Assembly: GCA_001603075.1 (NCBI GenBank) | Contig: LVBB01000024.1 | Span: 62,001 to 126,000 of the forward strand | DNA length: 64,000 nt | Origin: Phycisphaerales bacterium Planc_01 | GTDB lineage: Bacteria; Planctomycetota; Phycisphaerae; Sedimentisphaerales; Anaerobacaceae | Direction: 5' to 3' | Shown here: positions 27,401 to 36,001 of the stretch, piece after piece | Layout of the letters: every line of letters starts with the position of its first letter | Numbering within the stretch: the stretch's first letter is position 1 | The notes under the pieces: model-generated | Seen by the model: only the letters and a program-made list of their open reading frames with translations | What the model was told of the DNA's origin: nothing | The model's database searches: none | Translations under genes and position numbers: made by a program

Positions 27401-28765
27401 CGTTGCCGTGATGCGAATGTCAGCGAATCGCCCCGCCAGAGACGGACTGCCGTTGAAGACGACGATGGAATCCGTCGCGGTCCGGCCCACCAGTTGGGGA
27501 TGGTCCTGAGAGTCCAGCGGATTGACGCGGGCCTTCTTGCTGAGGCCTTCGACGAGAACCGTCACCGTGCGTCCCAGAAACTCGCCGCTCAACTGATCGC
27601 TGATCGCCTCCTGGACCGCCAGTAATTCGACGTTGCGCCGCTGCTTGACTTCGTCGGGCACACTGTCCTGATGCCGCTTGTCGGCCGTCGTGCCGGAGCG
27701 AGGTGAGTACTTGAAGACGAAGCAATTTCGGTATCGTGCCTGCCGCACGAGGTCCACGGTCGCCCGAAAGTCGTCCTCCGTCTCGCCGGGAAAGCCAACG
27801 ATGAAGTCCCCCGCGATCGCGATATCCGGCACGATCCGCCTGGCGCGAGCGAGCAGCTCCAGGTATCGCTCGGCCGTGTAGTGGCGATTCATGGCACGCA
27901 GGATGCGGTCCGAGCCGCTCTGGGCCGGCATGTGCAGGTAGTGGCATACCTTGGGCAACGACGCCATCGCGTGCAGGATGTCGTCGTAGAACTCCTCTGA
28001 TGGGTAGCTCGTCACGAAGCGAATCCACTCGATCCCCTCCACGTCGGCGATCATACCGAGCAAATCGGCCAGCGAAGAGGTCTTCCCGCCGTCGCAATAC
28101 CGATACGCGTTCACCGTCTGGCCCAACAGCGTCACCTGCCGGACGCCTTCGGCCGCCAGCTTCCTGACCTGACTGAGAATCCGCTCCGGCGGACGGCACT
28201 GTTCGGGGCCACGCACATATGGAACGATGCAGTAGGTGCAGAAGTTGTCGCAACCACGCATGACCCGCACGAAGGCCTGGCCGGGCGGCCCGCCTTCTGC
28301 GTCGCTCTCGTGACCGTACGACGACTCGAACTTCTCCAACGCATCGGATGATGCATCCGCCCGGTCGCGAATCGCCTCGGCAACCGCCAGACGCTTGGCG
28401 TTCTGTGACAAAGCGTCTTCAACGAGACCCACGAGTTGAGGGACCTGGCCAGGGCCGCAGACGACATTCACCGCATCGTGTTCGAGCAACGCACTGCCCA
28501 GCCGCTGCGCCATGCAGCCGATGACGGCGACGACCATGCCCGGCCGGTGCTTCTTGAGGTGCTTGAGATGCCCCAGATGCGACAGCACCCGAGCTTCGGC
28601 GTGCTCGCGGACCGAGCAGGTGTTGATCACCACCACGTCGGCGTCCTTGACGCTGTCGGTCAGGACGAAACCGGCCTCTTTCAGCGCCGAGGACACCAGA
28701 GCGGTGTCCAGCTTGTTCATCTGGCAGCCGAAGCTCTTGATGTATACCGTTCGCGCATCGTTCAT
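27362..28765 (-). CDS. miaB: tRNA-2-methylthio-N6-dimethylallyladenosine synthase MiaB
   Basis: A 467-residue radical SAM methylthiotransferase that converts i6A37 of tRNA to ms2i6A. The N-terminal MTTase domain opens with VYIKSFGCQMNKLD and holds INTCSVREHAE and VIGCMAQR, the cysteines of the auxiliary cluster. The radical SAM motif is CDNFCTYC within RGCDNFCTYCIVPYVRG. HMPAQSGSDRIL and the TRAM region near the C-terminus complete the family pattern. I start at 28765 by alignment; the frame extends ten codons upstream. The start codon lies 6 nt after a -10 box, so the mRNA may be leaderless. Confidence 0.95.
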   Translation of the reverse strand: MNDARTVYIKSFGCQMNKLDTALVSSALKEAGFVLTDSVKDADVVVINTCSVREHAEARVLSHLGHLKHLKKHRPGMVVAVIGCMAQRLGSALLEHDAVNVVCGPGQVPQLVGLVEDALSQNAKRLAVAEAIRDRADASSDALEKFESSYGHESDAEGGPPGQAFVRVMRGCDNFCTYCIVPYVRGPEQCRPPERILSQVRKLAAEGVRQVTLLGQTVNAYRYCDGGKTSSLADLLGMIADVEGIEWIRFVTSYPSEEFYDDILHAMASLPKVCHYLHMPAQSGSDRILRAMNRHYTAERYLELLARARRIVPDIAIAGDFIVGFPGETEDDFRATVDLVRQARYRNCFVFKYSPRSGTTADKRHQDSVPDEVKQRRNVELLAVQEAISDQLSGEFLGRTVTVLVEGLSKKARVNPLDSQDHPQLVGRTATDSIVVFNGSPSLAGRFADIRITATSPLTLFGDLVDG

Positions 28766-28771
28766 CCGCCC

Positions 28772-28800
28772 ACTATACAGCCCGAAAGCCCGCAAATCAA
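28772..28800 (-). promoter_or_regulatory. Predicted sigma70 promoter of miaB
   Basis: On the minus strand TTGATT (28800-28795), a 17-bp spacer and TATAGT (28777-28772). Only six bases separate the -10 box from the ATG. Confidence 0.6.
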
Positions 28801-28834
28801 ACGCCGCTGCGAAGGCGCATACCTGTGCGCTGGG

Positions 28835-30112
28835 TCAGAGGGTTCGATTCAACTGCCTCTGGAGGTCCTTGAGGCGGTTCACCTCGTCGAAACCGAGACG
28901 GAGGATGGGGAAGGCGGTCTTGTTGTGCATCAGGGGTTCGTCCATATCGACCCAGCGTCGGCAGGCGTCGCCGTCCGGCGTACCGGGGATCGGCGAAAAA
29001 TCCGCGAGCATCCCGCGAATGCCCAGGCTGTGGACGAAGTGCATGGAGACCTCCAACTCCTGGAGGTCGCTGTTCGGATGGCCCACGATCTGATAGGCGG
29101 TGATCTCACCCGGATCGGCGCCGGCCGCGATGAGATGCCGAACCGCCTCGACCAGATCGTCGCAGTGCACCTTGCCCCCTGTGCCCCGCTGCCACTGCGG
29201 CGAGCGGCTCTCGAAGCCCAGGTAGAACGTCTTGAACCCGGCGCGGACCATCAACTTTGCCAGTTCCGCCCGGATGAAGCGCGCGTTCAGGGCGTTGGGC
29301 GTATGGAGATTCACGCGAATACCACGGCGGATGACCTCTTCCAGAAAAGGCGACAGGACCATCTCCGCCTCGAACAGCAACGCATCGTCGTAGAACGCCA
29401 CGTCCCGAACTCCGAGCGAGACCAGCAGCTCCAGCTCCGCCAGCGACCGCTCCACGGACCGGGGTGCGAATCGCCCATAGACGCTCGGAACCGAGCAATA
29501 GGTGCAGTGGAACGGGCAGCCGTCGCTGAGCTTCAGGGCGCCCACGGCCAGGCGTTCGTACATCTCCCACAGCCCCATCTGCTCGGCGTCGGGCTCGATC
29601 GCAAGACAACGCCACAGGGGACCGAGGTCCGTCCCCACGATACAAAGATCGGCATCCAGGCCCCGGGCATGCTCGGCGCAGATCGTGACGTAGTTGCCGC
29701 CCAATACGATCTTCGCGGCGGGAAAGGCCTGGCGGACGTCCTCGATGACTTCCTGAACGCCCGGATACCAGTAGCTCATCATCGTTTGGATCAGCACGCC
29801 GTCGAAAGCGTCCTGCCCGGCGAGGAATGCCCGGAAGCTGTCTCGCGGCGCGCCAAACCGATGGAAGTATCTTGGGATGGCATCGAGACAAGCGGACTTA
29901 TCTATGCGTTCGGAACGGAATCGACCTCGACCCCAGCGGTCCGATTCGTTCAGGGAAGAGGACGGCCGATCGAGATAGTCGAAGAGCGCGAAATCGGCCT
30001 TGCCACGCAGTTGCCCGGCCACGCCAAGCAGGCCATAGGGCCGCAGCCAGAAATCGTAGGCCGCGAAGTCGTAGATCGGCGGGTTGACCAGGAGAATCCG
30101 CAGACGCCTCAT
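28835..30112 (-). CDS. B12-binding-type radical SAM protein
   Basis: 425 residues from ATG 30112, where the typical opening MRRLRILLVNPP begins; the open frame runs 34 codons upstream. The N-terminal 170 residues resemble a cobalamin-binding Rossmann domain (LLGVAGQLR, KIVLGGNYVT) but lack an obvious DxHxxG. The radical SAM motif is CPFHCTYC at about 205-212, followed by DVAFYDDALLF and FYLGFESRSP, usual for B12-dependent radical SAM enzymes of this type. The product is unknown. It lies 69 bp upstream of miaB on the same strand. Confidence 0.84.
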   Translation of the reverse strand: MRRLRILLVNPPIYDFAAYDFWLRPYGLLGVAGQLRGKADFALFDYLDRPSSSLNESDRWGRGRFRSERIDKSACLDAIPRYFHRFGAPRDSFRAFLAGQDAFDGVLIQTMMSYWYPGVQEVIEDVRQAFPAAKIVLGGNYVTICAEHARGLDADLCIVGTDLGPLWRCLAIEPDAEQMGLWEMYERLAVGALKLSDGCPFHCTYCSVPSVYGRFAPRSVERSLAELELLVSLGVRDVAFYDDALLFEAEMVLSPFLEEVIRRGIRVNLHTPNALNARFIRAELAKLMVRAGFKTFYLGFESRSPQWQRGTGGKVHCDDLVEAVRHLIAAGADPGEITAYQIVGHPNSDLQELEVSMHFVHSLGIRGMLADFSPIPGTPDGDACRRWVDMDEPLMHNKTAFPILRLGFDEVNRLKDLQRQLNRTL

Positions 30113-30433
30113 CCCGGACACCTGCTCGAATGGGCGACGAAACGCCGCTTCCCGGTTGCAGCCCCATGGCAGCGGACACTCGGCGGACAACCGTCTCCAA
30201 CTCTCTGCACACATTCGCAGGGCATTGTCATGGCCTCAGCATATGCGGCAGGTCCTCAGCCCGTCAAGCATCGCGGTATGGCCGGGCACCGCCTTGGGGC
30301 AAGCCCCCTGTAACCATTGACGGAACCGGCTGCTTCTGATAAAATAGGAAAACTGAGATAATGTTCTCCAACAGAATGGGGGCCGATAATACTACCGACA
30401 ACACGCAATCGATTTCAGCGAGAGAAGGCACAT
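30113..30433. other. Divergent intergenic region
   Basis: 321 bases between the radical SAM gene (-) and the CotH gene (+). It holds the promoter at 30317-30345. No minus-strand promoter stood out. Confidence 0.5.
30317..30345 (+). promoter_or_regulatory. Predicted sigma70 promoter of the dockerin/CotH pair
   Basis: TTGACG at 30317-30322, a 17-bp spacer and TAAAAT at 30340-30345; five of six matches in each box. The leader would be about 80 nt. Confidence 0.6.
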
Positions 30434-33400
30434 ATGCAGGTGCAGCGGAGAGTGCTCGTGGTGTACGTGGTATTGGCTCTTCTGCAATCAGGCCTGGTCT
30501 GGGCCGTCTGTCCGCCCGGCGACCTCGACGGGGATTGCCGGGTGGATACGGCAGACCTTCAGGTCTTCAGCGAGCAGTGGCTGACCCCGCCGGAGAGTCC
30601 CGCCGACCTGAACGGCGACGACACCGTCGATCTGGCTGACTTCCGGCTCCTTGCCGCCGGCTGGAGGACCCAGGGCATACCCCTGTGTATCAACGAACTG
30701 CTCGCCTCCAACACAAGAACCAACCAGGACCCCCAGGGCGAACACGACGACTGGATCGAGATCTACAATGCCGGCGACGAGCCGATCGATATCGGCGGGA
30801 TGTACCTGACCGACGACCTCTCGACACCGCAGAAGTGGCACGTCCCTTCCGAGGCCTCCCAACTCACCACGGTTCCCGCTCGCGGCCACCTCCTGATCTG
30901 GGCGGACGGCGACGTCGACGACGAGGGCCTGCACGCCGGCTTCTCGCTCAGCGCCGCCGGCGAAGAGATCGCCCTCTTCGACCGTGACGGCACAACGCTG
31001 ATCGACCGCATTGCCTTCGATGCGCAGGAAGCGGACGTCTCGTTCGGCCGATGGCCCGACGGGGCCGATTCATGGCAACCCTTTGCCTCTCCGACGCCCG
31101 GCGCCGAGAACCAGGCGATCTATGAGGGGCTGCTGGCCAAGCCGGAAATCAGCGTCGAAGCCGGCTTCTACGAAGGCGAGATTCTCGTCTCGCTGAGCAC
31201 GCAGACCGAAGGAGCCACCCTGTACTACACGACCGACGGCAGCGAGCCCTACACCCTCGGAGGCCGGTTCCCCAGCGGCCGCGCCTATTCCGGGCCCCTT
31301 CCGATCACCAAGACCACGTGTCTGCGGGTCAAGGCTATCAAGCCTGGGTGGCGACCGTCTCCGACGGCGACGCGGACCTATCTGTTCCTGTCCGATGTCG
31401 TCAGACAGTCGGGCAGCGTTGTAGATCTCGGTCCGGGCTGGCCACCGGCCGGAAGTGTTAGCGGGCAGTCCATCGACTATGGCATGGACCCCGAGGTCGT
31501 CAACGACCCGAAATACACCGACTTGGTGGACGATGCACTGCGGGCGATTCCCTCGATCTCTCTCGTGACCGACCTGGCTAACCTGTTCGATTCGGCCACC
31601 GGCATCTACGTGCATGCCGGAAGCGCAGGCCGTGCGTGGGAAAGGCCCGTGTCGGTCGAACTGCTGCATCCGGACGGGACGGAAGGCTTCCAGATCGATG
31701 CAGGTCTCCGTATCCGGGGTGGATTCAGCCGCAGCGGAAGCAACCCCAAGCACGCATTTCGCCTGTTATTCCGGCCCGAATACGCCGGGACGCTGGAGTA
31801 TCCGCTCTTCGCCGACGAAGGGACGGACCGATTCGAGAACGTGGACCTGCGGACCAGCCAGAACTACTCATGGAGCTTCCAGGGCGACGGTCAGAACACG
31901 ATGGTCCGCGAGGTCTTCTCCCGCGACCTTCAAGGCGAGATGGGGCATCCGTACACGCGAAGCCGGTACTACCACCTGTACATCAACGGCCAGTACTGGG
32001 GCCTTTATCAAACGCAGGAACGCTCCGAAGCATCGTACGCCCAGTCCTACCTCGGTGGCGACGAGGACGACTACGACGTCGTCAAGGCCGACACGAGCAT
32101 CGGCCGGGCTATGCTGGCCACCGACGGCAACATGGAGGCCTATCGGCGCCTGTACGACGCGGCGATCGCGGGTCCGGGCGACCACGCGCGATACTGCCGC
32201 ATCCAGGGGCTCAACCCCGACGGGACGCCGAACCCCGACTACGAGCGTCTGCTCGATGTGGACAACCTGATCGACTTCATGCTCATCGATTATTACACAG
32301 GCGACCGGGACGGTCCCGGCTCGCGCTTCGGCAACATCCCGAACAACACCTATGCCATTCTCAATCGGGAGAACCCCGACGGGTGGAAGTGGTTCCAGCA
32401 CGACAGCGAACACACCCTGGGCGCCGGCAGCAGCGAAACGAACATGGTCACCCCGTTCACCACGGCCGGGGCCCAATGGCGATACTTCAATCCCCACTGG
32501 CTCCACGAGCAGCTCGCCAGAGCCAACGCGAACTACCGGATGCGGTTCGCCGACCACGTGTACCGCCATTTCTTCCATGGCGGCCTGCTGACGCCGCAGG
32601 CGGCGACGGCTCGAATTCAGCACCGCGCCGAACAGATCGAGATGGCCATCATCGCCGAATCGGCCCGCTGGGGCGACGCCAAGCGGTCCCGTCCCTTCAC
32701 GAAGCAGGACTGGCAGAACGAGATCGACCGCATCGTCAACAACTATCTGCCGAGCCGAACGCAAGTCGTCCTCGGTCAGTTCAAATCGGTCGGCTGGTAT
32801 CCCGGCATCGATCCGCCCACATTCAATCAGCACGGCGGATACGTTGCGAGCGGCTTTGTCCTCCAGATGTCGGGGACCGCCGCGACGTTCTACTACACGC
32901 TGGACGGCTCGGATCCGCGTCATGTCACAACCACCGGCGCCGGCACGGTCTCGCCGGATGCGTCGCCCTACACGGGCTCGTTCCCGCTGACGGAAAGCAC
33001 GCACGTCAAGGTCAGAGCGTTCGACGCAGGCGAATGGAGCGCACTGAACGAAGCGTTGTTTGCCGTCGGCCCGATCGCCGAGAGCCTGCGGATCAGCGAG
33101 ATCATGTACCATCCGGCCGATACGGGCCATCCCGACGACCCCAACACCGAATACATCGAACTGGTCAATATCGGCGATGAAGCCGTCAATCTCAAGCTGG
33201 TCCGGTTCACCAGAGGGATCGATTTTGCCTTTCCGAGTGTCGAACTGGCTCCGGGCCACCAGGTTCTCGTCGTCAAGGACGTCGCCGCATTTGAAGGCAG
33301 GTATGGTCGGGGCCTGCCCGTTGCCGGACAGTACAATGGCAGCCTGGACAATGCCGGGGAACGGATCGAGCTTCGCGACGCGGCCGGGAAGGTCATCCAC

Positions 33401-33634
33401 AGCTTCCGGTATCGAGACGGCTGGTATGACAGCACCGACGGCGCGGGATTCTCGCTCACCGTCAAGGACCCCGTGACCGCCGATCCGAACGACTATGGCA
33501 GCAAGGAACTCTGGCGACCCAGCCACAGTCCGGGCGGTTCGCCGGGTTTCAGCGACACAGGCATGGCGGAGGTCCCGCCGGAAGAAAACCGACAGCCCCA
33601 CACACCTGTCAACAGGATGCGGACAGAGGGATGA
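30434..33634 (+). CDS. Secreted dockerin / lamin-tail / CotH-kinase-like protein
   Basis: 1066 residues. A signal peptide (1-24) is followed at once by a type I dockerin-like pair: DLDGDCRVDTADL and DLNGDDTVDLADF, both with calcium-loop residues. Domains in order: lamin tail (about 85-225), chitobiase C-terminal-like (about 238-315), CotH (about 374-789), a second chitobiase-like domain (about 803-875) and a second lamin tail (about 885-1030). CotH proteins are atypical kinases that phosphorylate spore-coat protein in Bacillus; here the role is unknown and probably extracellular. The 3' end overlaps the next gene by 4 bp, so the two are coupled. No cohesin is present in the window. Confidence 0.9.
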   Translation: MQVQRRVLVVYVVLALLQSGLVWAVCPPGDLDGDCRVDTADLQVFSEQWLTPPESPADLNGDDTVDLADFRLLAAGWRTQGIPLCINELLASNTRTNQDPQGEHDDWIEIYNAGDEPIDIGGMYLTDDLSTPQKWHVPSEASQLTTVPARGHLLIWADGDVDDEGLHAGFSLSAAGEEIALFDRDGTTLIDRIAFDAQEADVSFGRWPDGADSWQPFASPTPGAENQAIYEGLLAKPEISVEAGFYEGEILVSLSTQTEGATLYYTTDGSEPYTLGGRFPSGRAYSGPLPITKTTCLRVKAIKPGWRPSPTATRTYLFLSDVVRQSGSVVDLGPGWPPAGSVSGQSIDYGMDPEVVNDPKYTDLVDDALRAIPSISLVTDLANLFDSATGIYVHAGSAGRAWERPVSVELLHPDGTEGFQIDAGLRIRGGFSRSGSNPKHAFRLLFRPEYAGTLEYPLFADEGTDRFENVDLRTSQNYSWSFQGDGQNTMVREVFSRDLQGEMGHPYTRSRYYHLYINGQYWGLYQTQERSEASYAQSYLGGDEDDYDVVKADTSIGRAMLATDGNMEAYRRLYDAAIAGPGDHARYCRIQGLNPDGTPNPDYERLLDVDNLIDFMLIDYYTGDRDGPGSRFGNIPNNTYAILNRENPDGWKWFQHDSEHTLGAGSSETNMVTPFTTAGAQWRYFNPHWLHEQLARANANYRMRFADHVYRHFFHGGLLTPQAATARIQHRAEQIEMAIIAESARWGDAKRSRPFTKQDWQNEIDRIVNNYLPSRTQVVLGQFKSVGWYPGIDPPTFNQHGGYVASGFVLQMSGTAATFYYTLDGSDPRHVTTTGAGTVSPDASPYTGSFPLTESTHVKVRAFDAGEWSALNEALFAVGPIAESLRISEIMYHPADTGHPDDPNTEYIELVNIGDEAVNLKLVRFTRGIDFAFPSVELAPGHQVLVVKDVAAFEGRYGRGLPVAGQYNGSLDNAGERIELRDAAGKVIHSFRYRDGWYDSTDGAGFSLTVKDPVTADPNDYGSKELWRPSHSPGGSPGFSDTGMAEVPPEENRQPHTPVNRMRTEG

Positions 33635-34875
33635 ACAGAATCAGAAAGCTGACAGAAACAACCGGTCTGACAGTCATTGTCCTGGCGTGCTGCCTCGGCG
33701 GGTTCGCCGCGGCCCAGTGCCCCCCCGGCGACTGGAACGGGGACTGCCGGGTGGACTGGCTCGACCTCGGTCTTCTCGCGGCCCACTGGCTCGATGAGCC
33801 GAACAACCCCGACGACCCGAACCACCGCGCCACGGCCGACGCCGTCGACCTGGCGACGCTGGCCAACCACTGGCGCCGGACGGGATGCCCCATCGTGATC
33901 AATGAGCTGCTGGCCCACTCTCACGACATCTCGCCCGACTGGATCGAGCTGCACAACGTCAGCGACGTACCCGTTGACATCGGCGGGTGGTTTCTCAGCG
34001 ACAACGAGCAAGACCTCTACAAGTACCGCATCGAGGACGGCACGGTGGTCGAACCGAACGGATTCATCCTATTTCACGAGGATACGCAATTCGGAAACCC
34101 CTACTGCCCCGGGACACAGAGCCCCTTCGCACTGAGCGAGAACGGCGAATCGCTCTGCCTCTATTCCGGCGCCGATGCGCAGTTTCCCGATTGTCTCGTG
34201 GTCGAACGGTTCGGCGCCTCGGAGACGTGGGTCACATTTGGCCGGCACCCAACGAGCACGGGGACATTCGCATTCGTTCTGATGAGCGAGCCGACGCCGG
34301 GTCGGGCCAACACCGGTCCGCTGATCGGCCCCGTGGTGATCAATGAGATCATGTACCATCCCGCCGGCGACGCCGATGCCGAGTACGTCGAACTCCTGAA
34401 TACTTCCCCCGGCCCCGTAACCCTGTTCGACTTCCGGTCCATGGAGCCCTGGCGTTTCACGGACGACGGCGGGATCGCTTTGGTGTTTCCCCGCGAGCCC
34501 CCGGTGACGCTCGATGCGGGCGAACACATCCTGCTGGTCAGAAATGTGTCGCTGGTCCGCCGCACGTATGGGGTCCCGGCACACGTACAAATGTTCTCAT
34601 GGGGTTCGGGCCGACTGTCCAACAGCGGCGAGAGAATTCGCCTCCTCAAACCAGGGGATGTGGACAACGCCGGCACGCGATACTGGGTCGAGGTGGATTC
34701 CATTCACTACAGCGACGGGACGCATCCGGAGAACTCCCCCGACGGCGTGGATCGATGGCCGCCGGAGGCAGACGGCGCCGGCTTGTCTCTGAACCGCATG
34801 TTTCCATCGCGATACGGGGACGATCCGGGCAACTGGCACGCGACAATCCCAACCCCAGGATCGACGAACGATTGA
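33631..34875 (+). CDS. Secreted dockerin / double lamin-tail protein
   Basis: 414 residues starting in an ATGA overlap with the CotH gene. A signal peptide (cleavage near AAA-Q29) leads to a dockerin-like region: DWNGDCRVDWLDL is intact, but the second copy (DPNHRATADAVDL) lacks the loop Gly/Asp pattern. Two lamin-tail domains follow (about 90-235 and 240-410), each opening with VINEL or VINEIMYHPA. It seems to be a shorter partner of the upstream protein without the CotH part. Lamin-tail domains in bacteria are surface beta-sandwiches; the ligand is unknown. Confidence 0.88.
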   Translation: MNRIRKLTETTGLTVIVLACCLGGFAAAQCPPGDWNGDCRVDWLDLGLLAAHWLDEPNNPDDPNHRATADAVDLATLANHWRRTGCPIVINELLAHSHDISPDWIELHNVSDVPVDIGGWFLSDNEQDLYKYRIEDGTVVEPNGFILFHEDTQFGNPYCPGTQSPFALSENGESLCLYSGADAQFPDCLVVERFGASETWVTFGRHPTSTGTFAFVLMSEPTPGRANTGPLIGPVVINEIMYHPAGDADAEYVELLNTSPGPVTLFDFRSMEPWRFTDDGGIALVFPREPPVTLDAGEHILLVRNVSLVRRTYGVPAHVQMFSWGSGRLSNSGERIRLLKPGDVDNAGTRYWVEVDSIHYSDGTHPENSPDGVDRWPPEADGAGLSLNRMFPSRYGDDPGNWHATIPTPGSTND

Positions 34876-34896
34876 ATGCGCCAGGCGGTGCGGCGG

Positions 34897-35943
34897 CTAA
34901 TATGCGGCGCCGGACGCCGAACGCGCCGCCGTGTGCGTTTCCAGCGCCACCACCCGAACGTCGCACTGGTCGCTGCCCGGCGCCACGGCGGCCTCGGCCT
35001 GCTCAAGACGTTCTTCCTTCGGCCGTGTCTTCCAGCGGCGGTGCAGCCACCAGTACTGCGTCGGATCCTCGCGCACGAACGCCTCGATCGCCTTGGTGTA
35101 CTCGCTCGTAACCCACTTGAGCGGATCCTCCTTGTCGGCCCATTCGTGGGGGAAGATGATCCGCTGGACCCCGATCTCAAAGAAGAACCGGTTCTCGACG
35201 CGACGGCTGTAGCCGACCACGATCGGCAGATTGTAGGTCAGGGCCACCAGGCCGATACTCTTATAGGTGCTCGCCTTGCGCCCGAAGAAATCGACGAAGA
35301 CGCCCTTCTTGCCGGCATCCTGGTCAGCAATGAACCCGAGCGTGCTGCCCTGGGCCACAATCTGCGGCATCAGTTCGGCGGCGCCTTTCTTGTCGATGAT
35401 CTTCTGGCCGCGACGTTCGCGAACGCCGTAGAGGAATCGGTTGAGGTACTTGTTGTCGAGCGGCCGGGCAATGCTGTACAGGTCGAAACCGAACAGGCCC
35501 ATCAGATAGCCGGTGATCTCGAAATTGCTGTAGTGCCCCGTGACCATGAGCAGGCCCTTGCGCTCCTGCATGAGCCATTTGGCGTGTTCGGCGTTCTTGT
35601 ACCGCGAGTACTCCCGCCAGTTGTACTTCTTCACCAGCCGGGGCGTGAACAACACGTCGATCGTCAGCATGACGATCTGCTCGAAACTCCGCCGCCCCGT
35701 TTGCCAGATCCATGCCTCGGACTTGTCCGGGAAGCTGGCACGGAGGTTCTCCAGCGCGCGTTGCCGACCCCGATGGTAGTGCTTCCAGAGAAGCCGCCCG
35801 AGGAAGCAGGCAAACCTCAGATTCGTTTCGACACCGAACAGGTACAGGAAGATCACCAGCACCCGAACGGCCACATACAGCAGCCAATCCAGAACCGGGT
35901 GGGACTTCTTCTTGCGTCTTCTTGGTACACGCCCGTCAGCCAT
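34897..35943 (-). CDS. Lipid A-type acyltransferase (LpxL/HtrB family)
   Basis: A 348-residue inner-membrane protein; ATG 35943 chosen because MADGRV fits the usual short basic N-terminus and the frame upstream is antisense to the neighbour gene. One membrane segment (about 18-37) anchors it. The catalytic HX4E motif is HYSNFE at 137-142. DQDAGKKGVFVDFFG with later YTKAIEAFVREDPTQYWWLHRRWKTRP matches the LpxL/LpxM signature. It would add a secondary acyl chain to lipid A, which fits the LPS locus at 53766-64000. The gene stands alone between two surface-protein genes. Acyl preference is not visible. Confidence 0.88.
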   Translation of the reverse strand: MADGRVPRRRKKKSHPVLDWLLYVAVRVLVIFLYLFGVETNLRFACFLGRLLWKHYHRGRQRALENLRASFPDKSEAWIWQTGRRSFEQIVMLTIDVLFTPRLVKKYNWREYSRYKNAEHAKWLMQERKGLLMVTGHYSNFEITGYLMGLFGFDLYSIARPLDNKYLNRFLYGVRERRGQKIIDKKGAAELMPQIVAQGSTLGFIADQDAGKKGVFVDFFGRKASTYKSIGLVALTYNLPIVVGYSRRVENRFFFEIGVQRIIFPHEWADKEDPLKWVTSEYTKAIEAFVREDPTQYWWLHRRWKTRPKEERLEQAEAAVAPGSDQCDVRVVALETHTAARSASGAAY

Positions 35944-36001
35944 CGCCGCCCATTCTATGCGGGAAACGGCTGATGTCAAGAAATGCCTCCAATCCGGCCG
36001 A

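Noticed and set aside
28436-30313. A 625-codon plus-strand frame across miaB and the radical SAM gene
   Set aside because: Antisense shadow; both minus-strand proteins have intact CxxxCxxC motifs.
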